Part shown: positions 1 through 10,096 of the stretch, piece by piece | Layout: every line of letters begins with the position of its first letter | How positions within the stretch are numbered: position 1 is the stretch's first letter | Assembly (NCBI GenBank): GCA_902593845.1 | Contig: CACJJV010000007.1 | Location: forward strand, 1-64,000 | DNA: 64,000 bases | Direction: 5' to 3' | Source: an uncultured Pelagibacteraceae bacterium | Lineage (GTDB): Bacteria; Pseudomonadota; Alphaproteobacteria; Pelagibacterales; Pelagibacteraceae | Position numbers and translations under genes: made by a program | Notes under the pieces: generated by a model | Databases searched by the model: none | Seen by the model: only the letters and a program-made list of their open reading frames with translations | What the model was told of the DNA's origin: nothing

Positions 1-1
1 A

Positions 2-583
2 AGTATATATTCACATAAGGCCAGTGCGCAATTAATTAAAAGCGGATTCAATTTAGGTTTTATCGAATATGGTAATTCATCAAGGGAAGCGGAAGAAAAA
101 GCCCTAGCAACTTGCAAAAATGAAATAAATGTAAAAAAAATTAAAAAAGCAAGATGTGAAACTGTTTGGGTAGTGGAAACAGGAATTTACCAAAATATTG
201 AAAAAGAAAAAAAGAAAAAGATAGCTAATTTAGAAAACCTTAAATCAACTTGTAGAGAATTTGGATATAATGAAGGCACCGAAAGTTTTGCTGATTGTGT
301 AAAAGACCTATATTTGCAAAATACTCAAGCGGGAAAGACTCAACGAAAGATAGACCCATCGGTTTGGGATGACTTAGATAAAATTTCTAAAGATGTTTTA
401 GGTGGAAAATCAGCTTCAGAAGCTATAAGCGGAAGCTCATCACCAAAAAAATTAATGTTATGTTTCAAAACAGGTGAAGAAACCGGAGGTTTAAATAAAA
501 TTTGTAGATATGATTGTGCAGGTAATTTAGTTACCACAACTATTGGTGTTGCACAAATGTGTCCAATACAAATTCAAAGATAA
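2..583 (+). CDS. hypothetical small Cys-containing protein, 5' truncated by window edge
   Basis: Frame 2 stays open from the window edge (SIYSHKASAQLIKSGFNLGFIEYG...) into the listed ORF 173..583, so GTG 173 is probably not the real start. Contains 'TCREFGYNEGTESFADCVKDLY', resembling the short C-x-x-[LF]G-x-x-x-GT-x-x-[FY]A-x-C motif seen in proteobacterial small proteins. Confidence 0.6.
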   Translation, partial: SIYSHKASAQLIKSGFNLGFIEYGNSSREAEEKALATCKNEINVKKIKKARCETVWVVETGIYQNIEKEKKKKIANLENLKSTCREFGYNEGTESFADCVKDLYLQNTQAGKTQRKIDPSVWDDLDKISKDVLGGKSASEAISGSSSPKKLMLCFKTGEETGGLNKICRYDCAGNLVTTTIGVAQMCPIQIQR

Positions 584-614
584 TTTTAACGACCACTTGA
601 TTTAGCATCAATGC

Positions 615-644
615 TGCAACAATCTGGCAACACTTATTGTTGCA
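615..644. terminator. inverted repeat TGCAACAAT-N12-ATTGTTGCA, possible bidirectional terminator
   Basis: Perfect 9-bp arms (615-623 / 636-644) in the gap between two convergent units (upstream CDS + and tRNA-Thr/rlmB -). Confidence 0.45.
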
Positions 645-689
645 AGATAAATTTTTATATTAATAATTTTGATAAAAAAGTAAGTGAAG

Positions 690-765
690 TGGTGCCCCCG
701 CACGGATTCGAACCGCGGACCTATTGATTACAAATCAATTGCTCTACCAGCTGAGCTACAAGGGC
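690..765 (-). tRNA. tRNA-Thr(TGT), CCA encoded
   Basis: Reverse complement GCCCTTGTAGCTCAGCTGGTAGAGCAATTGATTTGTAATCAATAGGTCCGCGGTTCGAATCCGTGCGGGGGCACCA; cloverleaf arms and TGT anticodon. Confidence 0.95.
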
Positions 766-798
766 ATGCGCAATAATTATTAATAAATCTTTAATTAA

Positions 799-1542
799 TC
801 AACTCTTTTTTTTTAAATAACTTAAGTGATGAAATACAATGGCAGCACTATTTGAGATATTTAAGCTTTCAACTTTACTATCAATATCTATCTTCACTAA
901 AAAATCAGCATATTTTGATGTGTGTTGGTGCATACCAAACCCCTCAGAACCAAATAGAAGAATATTGTTGCCTTTCCATTCTATTTTTGTGAAATCTTGA
1001 TCACCATTACCATCAAATCCATAAACCCAAAAATTTTTATCTTTAAGGTTTTTTAAAGTAGAATTGATGTTAGATACCTCAAAAATATTTATATACTCAA
1101 TTGCACCGCTTGAAGCTTTATACATAAGTTTGCTTTCATTTGGATAGTGCCTTTCCTTAATGATAATTCCATCGATGTTAAAGGATGCTGCACTTCTTAT
1201 TAAAGCACCAATATTCCTAGGATCTGTTACCCCATCCAAGCAAACTAAAGTAATATTATCTTTTTCTTTTATAAATTTCTTAAGGATTGGTTTTTCTAAG
1301 TGTTCTATTTCGGCAACATATCCTTGATGTAACAAATTCTCTTTAGTACTATATTTGTCTAATTCTTTCTTAGTTTTAAAATAAACCTTTACGTCATTTA
1401 GAAGGTTTTTGTTTGGGCTTTTTCTGTGTATATTTTTTTTACTTTCCTCTGTTAAAAAAACTCTCAGCACCTTTCTTTTTGGATTTTTAAGTGCCTCAAT
1501 AACAGCGTGTTGACCAACAATGAAAAATGATGATTTATTCAT
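799..1542 (-). CDS. rlmB: TrmH/SpoU-family 23S rRNA (guanosine-2'-O)-methyltransferase RlmB-like
   Basis: VGQHAVIEALKNPKR N-terminal domain plus CLDGVTDPRNIGALIRSAASF and LLFGSEGFGMHQHT, SpoU signatures. Confidence 0.88.
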   Translation of the reverse strand: MNKSSFFIVGQHAVIEALKNPKRKVLRVFLTEESKKNIHRKSPNKNLLNDVKVYFKTKKELDKYSTKENLLHQGYVAEIEHLEKPILKKFIKEKDNITLVCLDGVTDPRNIGALIRSAASFNIDGIIIKERHYPNESKLMYKASSGAIEYINIFEVSNINSTLKNLKDKNFWVYGFDGNGDQDFTKIEWKGNNILLFGSEGFGMHQHTSKYADFLVKIDIDSKVESLNISNSAAIVFHHLSYLKKKS

Positions 1543-1596
1543 AAATAATCCTATGTTTTACACGTTTTTTTGAATATTTTCCTATTAAATCACGTG

Positions 1597-1624
1597 TTGC
1601 ATTTGGACAAATAAAATATATAAA
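1597..1624 (+). promoter_or_regulatory. candidate promoter for tRNA-Tyr/tRNA-Gly/tuf
   Basis: TTGCAT (1597-1602), 16-nt spacer, TATAAA (1619-1624), upstream of the stable RNA/tuf unit. Confidence 0.45.
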
Positions 1625-1672
1625 ACGCATGTTGTTTGAAGCTTTATTGAACAAGGGGACACTTCCCCTAAG

Positions 1673-1758
1673 GGAGGGGTTCCAGAGCGGTCAAATGGGG
1701 CGGGCTGTAAACCCGTTGACTTCGGTCTTCGAAAGTTCGAATCTTTCCCCCTCCACCA
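1673..1758 (+). tRNA. tRNA-Tyr(GTA), CCA encoded
   Basis: GGAGGGGTTCCAGAGCGG...GGGCTGTAAACCC...long variable arm...CCCCTCCACCA. Confidence 0.94.
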
Positions 1759-1802
1759 TTCAATATGTTTAAACAATACTGGAGTGTTACTCTTGGGGTT
1801 GT

Positions 1803-1876
1803 GCGGGTGTAGTTCAATGGTAGAACGCTAGCCTTCCAAGCTGGATGTAAGGGTTCGATTCCCTTTACCCGCTCCA
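1803..1876 (+). tRNA. tRNA-Gly(TCC), CCA encoded
   Basis: GCGGGTGTAGTTCAATGGTAGAACGCTAGCCTTCCAAGCTGG...GGTTCGATTCCCTTTACCCGCTCCA. Confidence 0.95.
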
Positions 1877-1915
1877 AGAAAATAAAATTAAATTGAAAAG
1901 TGAGGAAATATAATA

Positions 1916-3106
1916 ATGTCGAAAGAAAAATTTGTAAGAAATAAACCACATTGTAACATTGGTACAATTGGTCATGTCGATCATGGTAAAACAACTTTAA
2001 CTGCTGCTATCACTAAAGTTTTATCTGAAACTGGTGGTGCTCAAGCTATTGCATATGATCAGATTGATAAAGCTCCTGAGGAAAAGGAGAGAGGTATCAC
2101 TATTTCTACTGCTCATGTAGAATACGAAACGGAAAAAAGACATTATGCTCACGTAGACTGCCCAGGTCATGCTGACTATGTTAAAAATATGATTACAGGT
2201 GCAGCACAAATGGATGGTGCTATCTTAGTGGTAAATGCCGCTGACGGACCTATGCCTCAAACAAGAGAGCATATTCTTTTGGCAAGACAAGTTGGTGTCC
2301 CTGCAATTTGTGTTTACCTTAATAAAGTTGATCAAGTTGATGATAAAGAAATGATAGACCTTGTTGAAGAGGAAATAAGAGAGTTATTAACATCATATAA
2401 ATTCCCAGGTGATAAAACTCCAATAGCAAAAGGCTCTGCACTTGCTGCTGTTGAGGGAAGAGATGAAGAAATTGGTAAAAAATCAATTTTAGAATTGATG
2501 AAAAATGTTGATGAATTTATTCCTCAACCAGATAGACCAAAGGATAAAGACTTCTTAATGCCGGTAGAGGATGTATTTTCTATTTCTGGAAGAGGTACAG
2601 TTGCAACAGGTAGAGTTGAGTCTGGTGTGTTAAAAACTGGTGATGAATTAGAGATAGTTGGTATCAGGGAAACAAAAAAATCAGTTTGTACCGGTGTAGA
2701 AATGTTTAGAAAACTTCTAGACTCAGGTGAAGCAGGTGACAATGTTGGTGTTCTTTTAAGAGGAGTGGAAAGAACAGATATTGAAAGGGGACAAGTTCTT
2801 TGTAAGCCAGGTTCAGTTACACCACATACTAAGTTTGAAGCTCAAGCTTATGTATTAAAAAAAGAAGAGGGTGGGAGACATACTCCTTTCTTTACTAAAT
2901 ACAGACCACAATTTTATTTTAGAACTACAGACGTAACAGGTGAAGTTGAATTACCAGCAGGTACTGAAATGGTTATGCCAGGTGATGATGCTAAATTTAC
3001 AGTTAAATTGATTACTCCTATTGCAATGTCAGAAAAATTAAACTTTGCAATTAGAGAGGGTGGAAGAACTGTAGGTGCTGGAGTTGTAACTAAAATTATA
3101 GAGTAA
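1916..3106 (+). CDS. tuf: translation elongation factor EF-Tu
   Basis: [49 protein letters not shown]; 396 aa. Confidence 0.98.
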   Translation: MSKEKFVRNKPHCNIGTIGHVDHGKTTLTAAITKVLSETGGAQAIAYDQIDKAPEEKERGITISTAHVEYETEKRHYAHVDCPGHADYVKNMITGAAQMDGAILVVNAADGPMPQTREHILLARQVGVPAICVYLNKVDQVDDKEMIDLVEEEIRELLTSYKFPGDKTPIAKGSALAAVEGRDEEIGKKSILELMKNVDEFIPQPDRPKDKDFLMPVEDVFSISGRGTVATGRVESGVLKTGDELEIVGIRETKKSVCTGVEMFRKLLDSGEAGDNVGVLLRGVERTDIERGQVLCKPGSVTPHTKFEAQAYVLKKEEGGRHTPFFTKYRPQFYFRTTDVTGEVELPAGTEMVMPGDDAKFTVKLITPIAMSEKLNFAIREGGRTVGAGVVTKIIE

Positions 3107-3115
3107 ACTCTATAT

Positions 3116-3191
3116 AGGAGTGTAGCTCAATTGGTAGAGCGCCGGTCTCCAAAACCGGAGGCTGAGGGTTCGAGTCCCTCCGCTCCTGCCA
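3116..3191 (+). tRNA. tRNA-Trp(CCA), CCA encoded
   Basis: AGGAGTGTAGCTCAATTGGTAGAGCGCCGGTCTCCAAAACCGG...GGTTCGAGTCCCTCCGCTCCTGCCA. Confidence 0.96.
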
Positions 3192-3212
3192 ATTAGTTGA
3201 CTGATTTGAATT

Positions 3213-3404
3213 ATGAAAAACCCGATTAAATTTATTCAAGAAGTAAAACAAGAGGCATTTAAAGTTAGTTGGCCAACAGGTAAGGAAACTGTTCAAGGTG
3301 CTCTAATGGTATTTGCTATGGCAGTTGTAATGTCATTATTCTTTCTTCTATTAGATCAAGTTTTAAAATTTTTTTTAGAATTATTACTAAAGGTAAGTTT
3401 ATAA
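3213..3404 (+). CDS. secE: preprotein translocase subunit SecE
   Basis: 63 aa, 'FIQEVKQEAFKVSWPTGKET' plus single TM helix; upstream of nusG. Confidence 0.93.
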   Translation: MKNPIKFIQEVKQEAFKVSWPTGKETVQGALMVFAMAVVMSLFFLLLDQVLKFFLELLLKVSL

Positions 3405-3934
3405 TGAAAAATTGGTATATAGTTCAATCACACTCAAGCTTTGAAAATAAAGTTGCTGGTTTAATTAAGGAAGAGGCAGAAAAGGCAAAGATTTCAGATA
3501 AATTTGACGAAATAATTGTCCCAACTCATGATGTAACTGAGGTTAAAAGAGGTAAAAGGGTTCAAAGAAAAAAAAAATATTTTCCCGGTTATGTTCTTAT
3601 TAAAAGTGAGATGGATAATAGTATTTATCATATGATAAAAAATATAAAGAGAGTAAGCGGTTTTTTAGGAACAAAAGGTATACCTGTCCCAGTATCAGAT
3701 AAAGAAATAGAGAAGATTTTAGGTCAAATAAAAGATGGTGTGGCTCAGCCAAAATCTGGTATAGAGTACAGCGTTGGTGAAAAAGTTCAAGTCGTAGATG
3801 GACCGTTTGCTTCGTTTAGTGGAATGGTTGAAGGAATTGATGAAGAAAAATCAAGATTAAAAGTTTCCGTCTCTATATTTGGAAGACCGACACCAGTTGA
3901 ATTAGAATATAATCAAGTGGAGAAAATAAGTTAA
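3404..3934 (+). CDS. nusG: transcription termination/antitermination protein NusG
   Basis: [26 protein letters not shown] region [17 protein letters not shown]. Confidence 0.96.
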   Translation: MKNWYIVQSHSSFENKVAGLIKEEAEKAKISDKFDEIIVPTHDVTEVKRGKRVQRKKKYFPGYVLIKSEMDNSIYHMIKNIKRVSGFLGTKGIPVPVSDKEIEKILGQIKDGVAQPKSGIEYSVGEKVQVVDGPFASFSGMVEGIDEEKSRLKVSVSIFGRPTPVELEYNQVEKIS

Positions 3935-4365
3935 TGGCAGCAAAAAAAGAAATTAGTGGATTTATAAAGTTGCAAATTAAAGGTGGTCAAGCTAATCCAG
4001 CTCCACCAGTTGGTCCTGCTTTAGGTCAGCGTGGGGTTAACATAATGGAATTTTGTAAAGCTTTTAATGACAAAACAAAATCATTAGCAGGAAAACCTGT
4101 TCCAGTTGAAATTACTGTTTACAAGGATAAAAAATTTGATTTTAAAATTAAATCACCTCCTGCTTCTTTCTTCATTAGAGAGGCGGCAAAATTAAAAAGT
4201 GGTTCTCAAGAACCAGGTAGAAATATTGTAGCCTCTATTACAAAAAAGCAAGCAGAGGAAATCGCTAAACAAAAAATGAACGATCTAAACGCAATAGATT
4301 TAGATCAAGCAGTAAAAATTATTGCAGGCTCAGCTAGGTCTATGGGAATTGAGGTTAAAGATTAA
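3934..4365 (+). CDS. rplK: 50S ribosomal protein L11
   Basis: [36 protein letters not shown]. Confidence 0.98.
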   Translation: MAAKKEISGFIKLQIKGGQANPAPPVGPALGQRGVNIMEFCKAFNDKTKSLAGKPVPVEITVYKDKKFDFKIKSPPASFFIREAAKLKSGSQEPGRNIVASITKKQAEEIAKQKMNDLNAIDLDQAVKIIAGSARSMGIEVKD

Positions 4366-4367
4366 CG

Positions 4368-5054
4368 ATGTCCAAAAGATACAAGAAACTACCTGAAAAA
4401 ACTTCTGAACTACCTTCTGAAGGTATTGAAAAATTAATTCCTATAGTTAAAAAAAATTGCACAACAAAATTTGATGAGTCAGTTGATTTAAGTTTTCAAA
4501 TTAATAATAAGCAAAAAAAAAATGAAATTAATATTAGAACTGTAGTAAATCTTCCAGGTGGTTCAGGAAAAAAAGTAAAAGTTGCAGTAGTTTGTGAAGA
4601 TGCAAAATCTGCTGATGCAAAGTCAGCTGGTGCAGATATTGTTGGGAGTGATGATTTTATTGAAAAGATTAAAAACGGAGAAATAAATTTTGAAAAATTA
4701 ATTTGTACACCTTCTATGATGATTAAATTATCTAAACTAGGAAAAGTGCTTGGTCCAAAGGGCTTGATGCCTAACCCAAAACTTGGTTCAGTAACTGAGG
4801 ATTTGAAAAAAGCTATAACAGATGCAAAATCTGGCCAAGCAGAAATAAGAAATGATAAAGATGGAAATATTGGTGTGAGTATCGGTAAAAAATCTTTTGC
4901 TGATGATAAACTAATTATGAATTATAATGCAATAATTGAAACCCTTGAAAAAGAAAAGTCTAACAATACTGTAAAAGGTGAATTAGTTAAGTCAGCTTAT
5001 GTAACTTCAACAATGGGTGTTTCGTATAAATTAAAAATAGGAAAAAGTATTTAA
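4368..5054 (+). CDS. rplA: 50S ribosomal protein L1
   Basis: KLGKVLGPKGLMPNPKLGSVT signature. Confidence 0.97.
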   Translation: MSKRYKKLPEKTSELPSEGIEKLIPIVKKNCTTKFDESVDLSFQINNKQKKNEINIRTVVNLPGGSGKKVKVAVVCEDAKSADAKSAGADIVGSDDFIEKIKNGEINFEKLICTPSMMIKLSKLGKVLGPKGLMPNPKLGSVTEDLKKAITDAKSGQAEIRNDKDGNIGVSIGKKSFADDKLIMNYNAIIETLEKEKSNNTVKGELVKSAYVTSTMGVSYKLKIGKSI

Positions 5055-5059
5055 ATTTT

Positions 5060-5581
5060 ATGATGAATAAAGAACAAAAAAAAAATTATATAACAGAAAT
5101 GACTGCACAATTTGAAAATAGTAAAGCAGTTATGGTAACTCATTATCAAGGTTTAACAATGCCTCAACTTGATGAATTGAGATCAAAAATGAGAGAGCAT
5201 GGAATAGTTTTTAAAATTACAAAAAATAGAATTACAAAATTAGCTTTAGAAAAAACCAAATGTAAGGATTTATCAAAATTATTTACAGGACCTACAGCAG
5301 TAGCATTTGGAGAGGATGCAATTATGTCTGCAAGAATTTTATCTAAATTTGCTAAGGATAATGAGAATCTAAAATTAATTGGTGGAATCATGGATAATGA
5401 GGTTTTAGATCAAGCTGGAGTGTTAAATGTAGCTAGTTTACCAACTTTAGATGAAGCAAGAGCAAATATTGTGGGTATTTTGAATGCTTCTGCATCAAAA
5501 TTAGTCAGTATTTTGCTTGCACGATCGGAAAAAATGAGTAATTTACCCCCAGAAAATTCTGAAACACAACCCAAAGAGTAG
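5060..5581 (+). CDS. rplJ: 50S ribosomal protein L10
   Basis: L10 N-terminal domain (QGLTMPQLDELRSKMREHGIVFKITKNRI); between rplA and rplL. Confidence 0.95.
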   Translation: MMNKEQKKNYITEMTAQFENSKAVMVTHYQGLTMPQLDELRSKMREHGIVFKITKNRITKLALEKTKCKDLSKLFTGPTAVAFGEDAIMSARILSKFAKDNENLKLIGGIMDNEVLDQAGVLNVASLPTLDEARANIVGILNASASKLVSILLARSEKMSNLPPENSETQPKE

Positions 5582-5584
5582 AAA

Positions 5585-5950
5585 ATGCCTGATCTAAATA
5601 AAATTATAGAGGATTTATCAAGTTTGACTGTTGCTGAAGCAGCAGATCTCTCTAAACAATTAGAGGAAAAATGGGGAGTAACCCCAATGGCGGCAGCAGC
5701 ACCAGCAGCAGCAGGTGCAGCGGCAGCGGCAGAAGATAAAGATGATTTTACTATCATGTTAGTTTCTGCAGGAGATAAAAAAATTAACGTTATAAAAGAA
5801 GTAAGAGCAGCAACTTCACTAGGCTTAAAAGAAGCTAAAGATTTAGTCGAGGGTGCACCTAAGGAAGTTAAAACTGGTGTTCCTAAAAAAGAAGCTGAAG
5901 AGATAAAAACTAAGTTGGAAGCTGCAGGCGCTAAAGTAGAACTTAAATAA
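5585..5950 (+). CDS. rplL: 50S ribosomal protein L7/L12
   Basis: Ala-rich hinge and [31 protein letters not shown]. Confidence 0.97.
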   Translation: MPDLNKIIEDLSSLTVAEAADLSKQLEEKWGVTPMAAAAPAAAGAAAAAEDKDDFTIMLVSAGDKKINVIKEVRAATSLGLKEAKDLVEGAPKEVKTGVPKKEAEEIKTKLEAAGAKVELK

Positions 5951-5972
5951 ATTAAAAAGGATTTTTTTAGCT

Positions 5973-5993
5973 CTGATTAATTTAATTAATCAG
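5973..5993 (+). promoter_or_regulatory. perfect hairpin CTGATTAAT-TTA-ATTAATCAG in the rplL-rpoB gap
   Basis: 9-bp perfect arms 5973-5981 / 5985-5993 with 3-nt loop, in the largest gap of the secE-rpoC operon. Confidence 0.6.
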
Positions 5994-6005
5994 TGTTAAA
6001 CATTG

Positions 6006-9000
6006 ATGCAAATATCTTTTACTGAAAAAAAGAATATTAGAAAAAGTTTTGGTAAACTTAAAGAAAGTTTATCAATACCAAACTTAATAGAAGTCCAAAA
6101 AAATTCTTACAAAGAATTAACAGAATTTAATACTGAAAATTTAGAATTAACAAAAGGCTTCGATAGAGTTTTTAAAAGTATTTTTCCAATTGAAGACCTT
6201 AATGATAAGGCAACTCTAGAATACGTTTCATATAGATTAGAAAAACCAAAGTTTGATGTAGAAGAGTGTATTGCAAGAGGATTGACCTACTCTTCAGCAT
6301 TAAAATGCACTCTAAGATTAGTTGTGTACGAGATAGATCCAGAAAATAATACTAAAGATATCTTATCAGCGAAAGAACAAGAAGTTTACATGGGAGAAGT
6401 TCCAATGATGACAAACAGTGGAACTTTTATAACTAATGGTGTGCAAAGAGTTGTTGTAAACCAAATGCACAGAAGTCCAGGTGTATTTTTTGATCATGAT
6501 AAAGGAAAAACTCATGCAAGTGGTAAATTATTATTTAATTGTCGTGTAATACCAAACAGAGGTTCATGGCTAGATTTTGAATATGATGTAAAAGATTTTT
6601 TATATTTTAAAATTGATAGGAAAAAAAAGATTCTTGCATCTTCTTTATTACTTGCTTTAGGTTTTACTAAGTCAGATATTGCTAACGAGTTTTATGAAAA
6701 TGAAAAGTTTATTTATGACACTAATTCACAAAAATGGAAAACAAAATTTAATCCAGAAAATTATAAAGCCAAAAATTTTTCAGAAGAAGTTATCGATGCT
6801 AACACTGGAAAAGTTGTAATAAAATTAGGTGATAAGATAAATTATTTAAATGCAAAAAAATTATCTAATGATGGTTTAAAAAATATTTTGGTATCAAAAG
6901 AGTCCTTGTATGGAAAATTTTTACATAAGGATGTTAAGATAAGTGAAGAAGAAGGTGGTACTTTTAAAATTGGATCTGAGTTAAACGAAACCATAATTCA
7001 ACAAATTTTAGACGCAAAAATTCATACTCTCGATATTTCAGTTACTAACTCAATCAACAAGGGAGGTTATTTATTAACTACAATATTTAACGATAAAAAT
7101 AATACCAAGGATGAGGCAATAACTGAAATTTATAAAATGCTAAGACCAGGTGAACCACCGACAATCGAAATAGCAACTCAAATATTTAATAATCTTTTCT
7201 TTAGCTCTGATAGATATGACCTATCTGATGTTGGTAGAGTAAAAATGAATTCTAGATTGAACTTAGAGTGTTCTGATAAAATTACAATTTTGAGAAATGA
7301 TGACATCATCGCAATAATTCATAAAATGCTTGATCTTAGAGATGGAAAGGATGAAGTAGATGATATTGACCATTTAGGAAATAGAAGAGTTCGATCTGTA
7401 GGAGAGCTTGTTGAAAATCAAGCTAGAATTGGTGTTTATCGAATGGAAAGAGCAATTAAAGAAAAAATGACTACGCTTGATATTGAATCCGCAATGCCAC
7501 AAGATTTAATTAATGCTAAACCACTTACAGTTTCTTTAAAAGATTTTTTTGCAAGTTCACAACTATCTCAGTTTATGGATCAAACCAATCCTCTATCTGA
7601 AATAACTCATAAAAGAAGAGTATCAGCATTAGGACCTGGTGGTTTAACACGTGAAAGAGCAGGCTTTGAAGTACGTGACGTTCATCCAACTCATTATGGA
7701 AGGATATGTCCAATTGAAACTCCTGAGGGACCAAACATTGGTTTGATTAATAGTTTATCAACGTATGCTAAAATTAACAAATATGGATTTATCGAAAGTC
7801 CTTACAAAAGAGTTAAAGATGGAGTAGTTCAAGATAAAGTTGAATATCTTTCTGCAATGGAGGAGACTAAATACACAATCGCACAAGCAAACACAAAACT
7901 TGATAAGAATAATAAAATTGTTGAGGAACTTGTATCTTGTAGACAAAACTTAAATTTTTTATTATCGAAACCTGAAACTATAGATTATATTGACGTATCT
8001 CCAAAACAACTAGTATCAGTGGCTGCATCTTTAATTCCTTTTTTAGAAAATGACGATGCTAACAGAGCTTTAATGGGATCAAACATGATGAGACAAGCCG
8101 TTCCATTATTAAAACCAGAGGCTCCATTAGTAGGAACAGGTATTGAGAGTGATGTTGCACTTGATTCAGGTGTAACAATTGTAGCAAAGAGAGATGGAAT
8201 AGTTGATAAAATTGATGGAAAAAGAATTGTTGTTAAAGTTACTGAGGAAACAGATTTTACTAAATCTAGTGTTGATATATATAATCTTCAAAAGTTTAAA
8301 AGATCAAATCAAAATACTTGTATTAATCAAAGACCGTTAGTTAGAGTAGGGGATAAAGTTAAAACTGGTGATATAATTGCTGATGGCCCATCAACTAGAT
8401 TAGGTGAATTAGCTTTAGGAAAAAATGTTACCGTCGCATTTATGCCTTGGCAAGGATACAATTTTGAGGACTCAATTTTGATTTCAGAAAGATGTGTAAC
8501 AGATGATGTATTCACATCAGTTCATATTGTTGAATATGAAATAATGGCAAGAGATACTAAACTTGGTGAGGAGGAAATTACCAGAGATATTCCAAATGTT
8601 AATGAGGAGGCTTTAAAAAATCTTGATGAGTCTGGTATAGTTTATATTGGAGCCGAAGTGAATGCTGGAGATATTTTAGTAGGTAAAGTCACACCAAAAG
8701 GTGACTCAGCTTCGGGACCTGAGGAAAAATTATTAAGATCAATATTCGGTGAAAAAGCAATAGATGTAACCGATACATCTTTAAGAATGTCCAGAGGAAG
8801 CAGTGGAACAGTAGTTGATGTAAAAGTTTTCAATAGACACGGTATTGAAAAAGATGAAAGATCTATAACAATTGAACGAGCTGAAATCGAACAAGTTCAA
8901 CAAGATAAAATTGTTGAGGAGGAAATTTTAGAGAGAAGTATTAAGCAAAGAGCAACTCAAATTTTATCAGGCTCATCTTTAACAAAAAAAATAAAAAATA

Positions 9001-10094
9001 TTGACGTGGGCACAAAACTTGATTTTGAAACTATCAATAATTTAACAATTACTGATGTTTTTAAAATTACAGATGGAAATTCAAAAAAAGATGCTGCGAT
9101 AGCTCAATTGAAAGATCAATATAATAAAGCTGAACAAGATATTATTGAAAGATTTGAGGATAAAGTTCTAAAAATTAGAAGTGGTGATGATCTTCTGCCA
9201 AGTGTTATGAAAATGGTTAAGGTTTTTGTTGCAATTAAAAGAAGATTAAGACCAGGTGATAAAATGTCTGGAAGACATGGTAACAAAGGAGTAGTTAGTA
9301 AAATTGTGCCTGTTGAGGATATGCCATACAGAGAGGATGGAAGACCAGTTGATATAGTTTTAAATCCTTTAGGAGTTCCTAGTCGTATGAACGTAGGTCA
9401 AATCTTAGAAACACACTTAGGGTGGGCATGTAAAGAATTTGGTGAACAAGTAAAAAATTTAGTTAATGAAAACCAAAAAAAGGTAGAAAAAACTGAAAAG
9501 ATATCAAATTTCTTAAAATCTGTTTATGGCGAAGAAATCTATAATCAAAAAGTTGATAAATTAAACAAAACAGAGTTTGAGGATTTGTGTGAAAATCTTC
9601 AAAATGGAATAGCGATATCAACACCAGTGTTTGATGGAGCTAAAGAGAGAGATGTAACAGAAATGTTAGAATTAGCAAAGTTACCAGGTTCTGGTCAAAC
9701 TTATTTATGGGACGGAAGAACTGGAGAAAAATTTGATAGACCAGTGACAGTTGGTATTATATATATGCTCAAATTGCATCATTTAGTAGAGGATAAAATT
9801 CATGCAAGATCTACTGGACCTTACAGCTTAGTTACTCAACAACCACTAGGAGGGAAAGCTCAATTAGGTGGTCAAAGATTTGGTGAAATGGAAGTTTGGG
9901 CTTTAGAAGCCTACGGTGCGTCATACAGTTTACAAGAAATATTAACTGTAAAATCAGATGATGTGGCAGGTAGAGTTAAAGTATATGAAACAATAGTTAA
10001 GGGAGAAGAAAACTTTGAGTCAGGAATACCAGAGTCTTTCAATGTATTAGTTAAAGAAATAAAATCTTTAGCATTAAATGTGGAATTAAATTAA
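6006..10094 (+). CDS. rpoB: DNA-directed RNA polymerase subunit beta
   Basis: [68 protein letters not shown] at 6006 preferred over TTG at 6003. Confidence 0.98.
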   Translation: MQISFTEKKNIRKSFGKLKESLSIPNLIEVQKNSYKELTEFNTENLELTKGFDRVFKSIFPIEDLNDKATLEYVSYRLEKPKFDVEECIARGLTYSSALKCTLRLVVYEIDPENNTKDILSAKEQEVYMGEVPMMTNSGTFITNGVQRVVVNQMHRSPGVFFDHDKGKTHASGKLLFNCRVIPNRGSWLDFEYDVKDFLYFKIDRKKKILASSLLLALGFTKSDIANEFYENEKFIYDTNSQKWKTKFNPENYKAKNFSEEVIDANTGKVVIKLGDKINYLNAKKLSNDGLKNILVSKESLYGKFLHKDVKISEEEGGTFKIGSELNETIIQQILDAKIHTLDISVTNSINKGGYLLTTIFNDKNNTKDEAITEIYKMLRPGEPPTIEIATQIFNNLFFSSDRYDLSDVGRVKMNSRLNLECSDKITILRNDDIIAIIHKMLDLRDGKDEVDDIDHLGNRRVRSVGELVENQARIGVYRMERAIKEKMTTLDIESAMPQDLINAKPLTVSLKDFFASSQLSQFMDQTNPLSEITHKRRVSALGPGGLTRERAGFEVRDVHPTHYGRICPIETPEGPNIGLINSLSTYAKINKYGFIESPYKRVKDGVVQDKVEYLSAMEETKYTIAQANTKLDKNNKIVEELVSCRQNLNFLLSKPETIDYIDVSPKQLVSVAASLIPFLENDDANRALMGSNMMRQAVPLLKPEAPLVGTGIESDVALDSGVTIVAKRDGIVDKIDGKRIVVKVTEETDFTKSSVDIYNLQKFKRSNQNTCINQRPLVRVGDKVKTGDIIADGPSTRLGELALGKNVTVAFMPWQGYNFEDSILISERCVTDDVFTSVHIVEYEIMARDTKLGEEEITRDIPNVNEEALKNLDESGIVYIGAEVNAGDILVGKVTPKGDSASGPEEKLLRSIFGEKAIDVTDTSLRMSRGSSGTVVDVKVFNRHGIEKDERSITIERAEIEQVQQDKIVEEEILERSIKQRATQILSGSSLTKKIKNIDVGTKLDFETINNLTITDVFKITDGNSKKDAAIAQLKDQYNKAEQDIIERFEDKVLKIRSGDDLLPSVMKMVKVFVAIKRRLRPGDKMSGRHGNKGVVSKIVPVEDMPYREDGRPVDIVLNPLGVPSRMNVGQILETHLGWACKEFGEQVKNLVNENQKKVEKTEKISNFLKSVYGEEIYNQKVDKLNKTEFEDLCENLQNGIAISTPVFDGAKERDVTEMLELAKLPGSGQTYLWDGRTGEKFDRPVTVGIIYMLKLHHLVEDKIHARSTGPYSLVTQQPLGGKAQLGGQRFGEMEVWALEAYGASYSLQEILTVKSDDVAGRVKVYETIVKGEENFESGIPESFNVLVKEIKSLALNVELN

Positions 10095-10096
10095 TT

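Noticed and set aside
1585-1994. Minus ORFs 1585..1776 and 1668..1994 (GKDSNFRRPKSTGLQPAPFDRSGTPP; RVKGIEPLHPAWKASVLPLNYTRT)
   Set aside because: Antisense readings of tRNA-Tyr and tRNA-Gly and the tuf 5' end; spurious.
3096-3296. 66-aa minus ORF with RRDSNPQPPVLETGALPIELH
   Set aside because: This is the antisense translation of tRNA-Trp, a well-known type of spurious database protein; not a gene.
5690-5735. GCA/GCG repeat-like stretch in rplL as a microsatellite
   Set aside because: It is the normal Ala-rich hinge of L7/L12.
5410-5757. 115-aa Ala-rich minus ORF opposite rplJ/rplL
   Set aside because: Complement of the GCA/GCT-rich L7/L12 hinge; no independent support.
7560-7760. Possible rifampicin-resistance changes in rpoB and streptomycin-resistance changes in rpsL
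   Set aside because: RRDR reads [28 protein letters not shown] and S12 reads [14 protein letters not shown] / [12 protein letters not shown]; essentially the usual sensitive-type residues.
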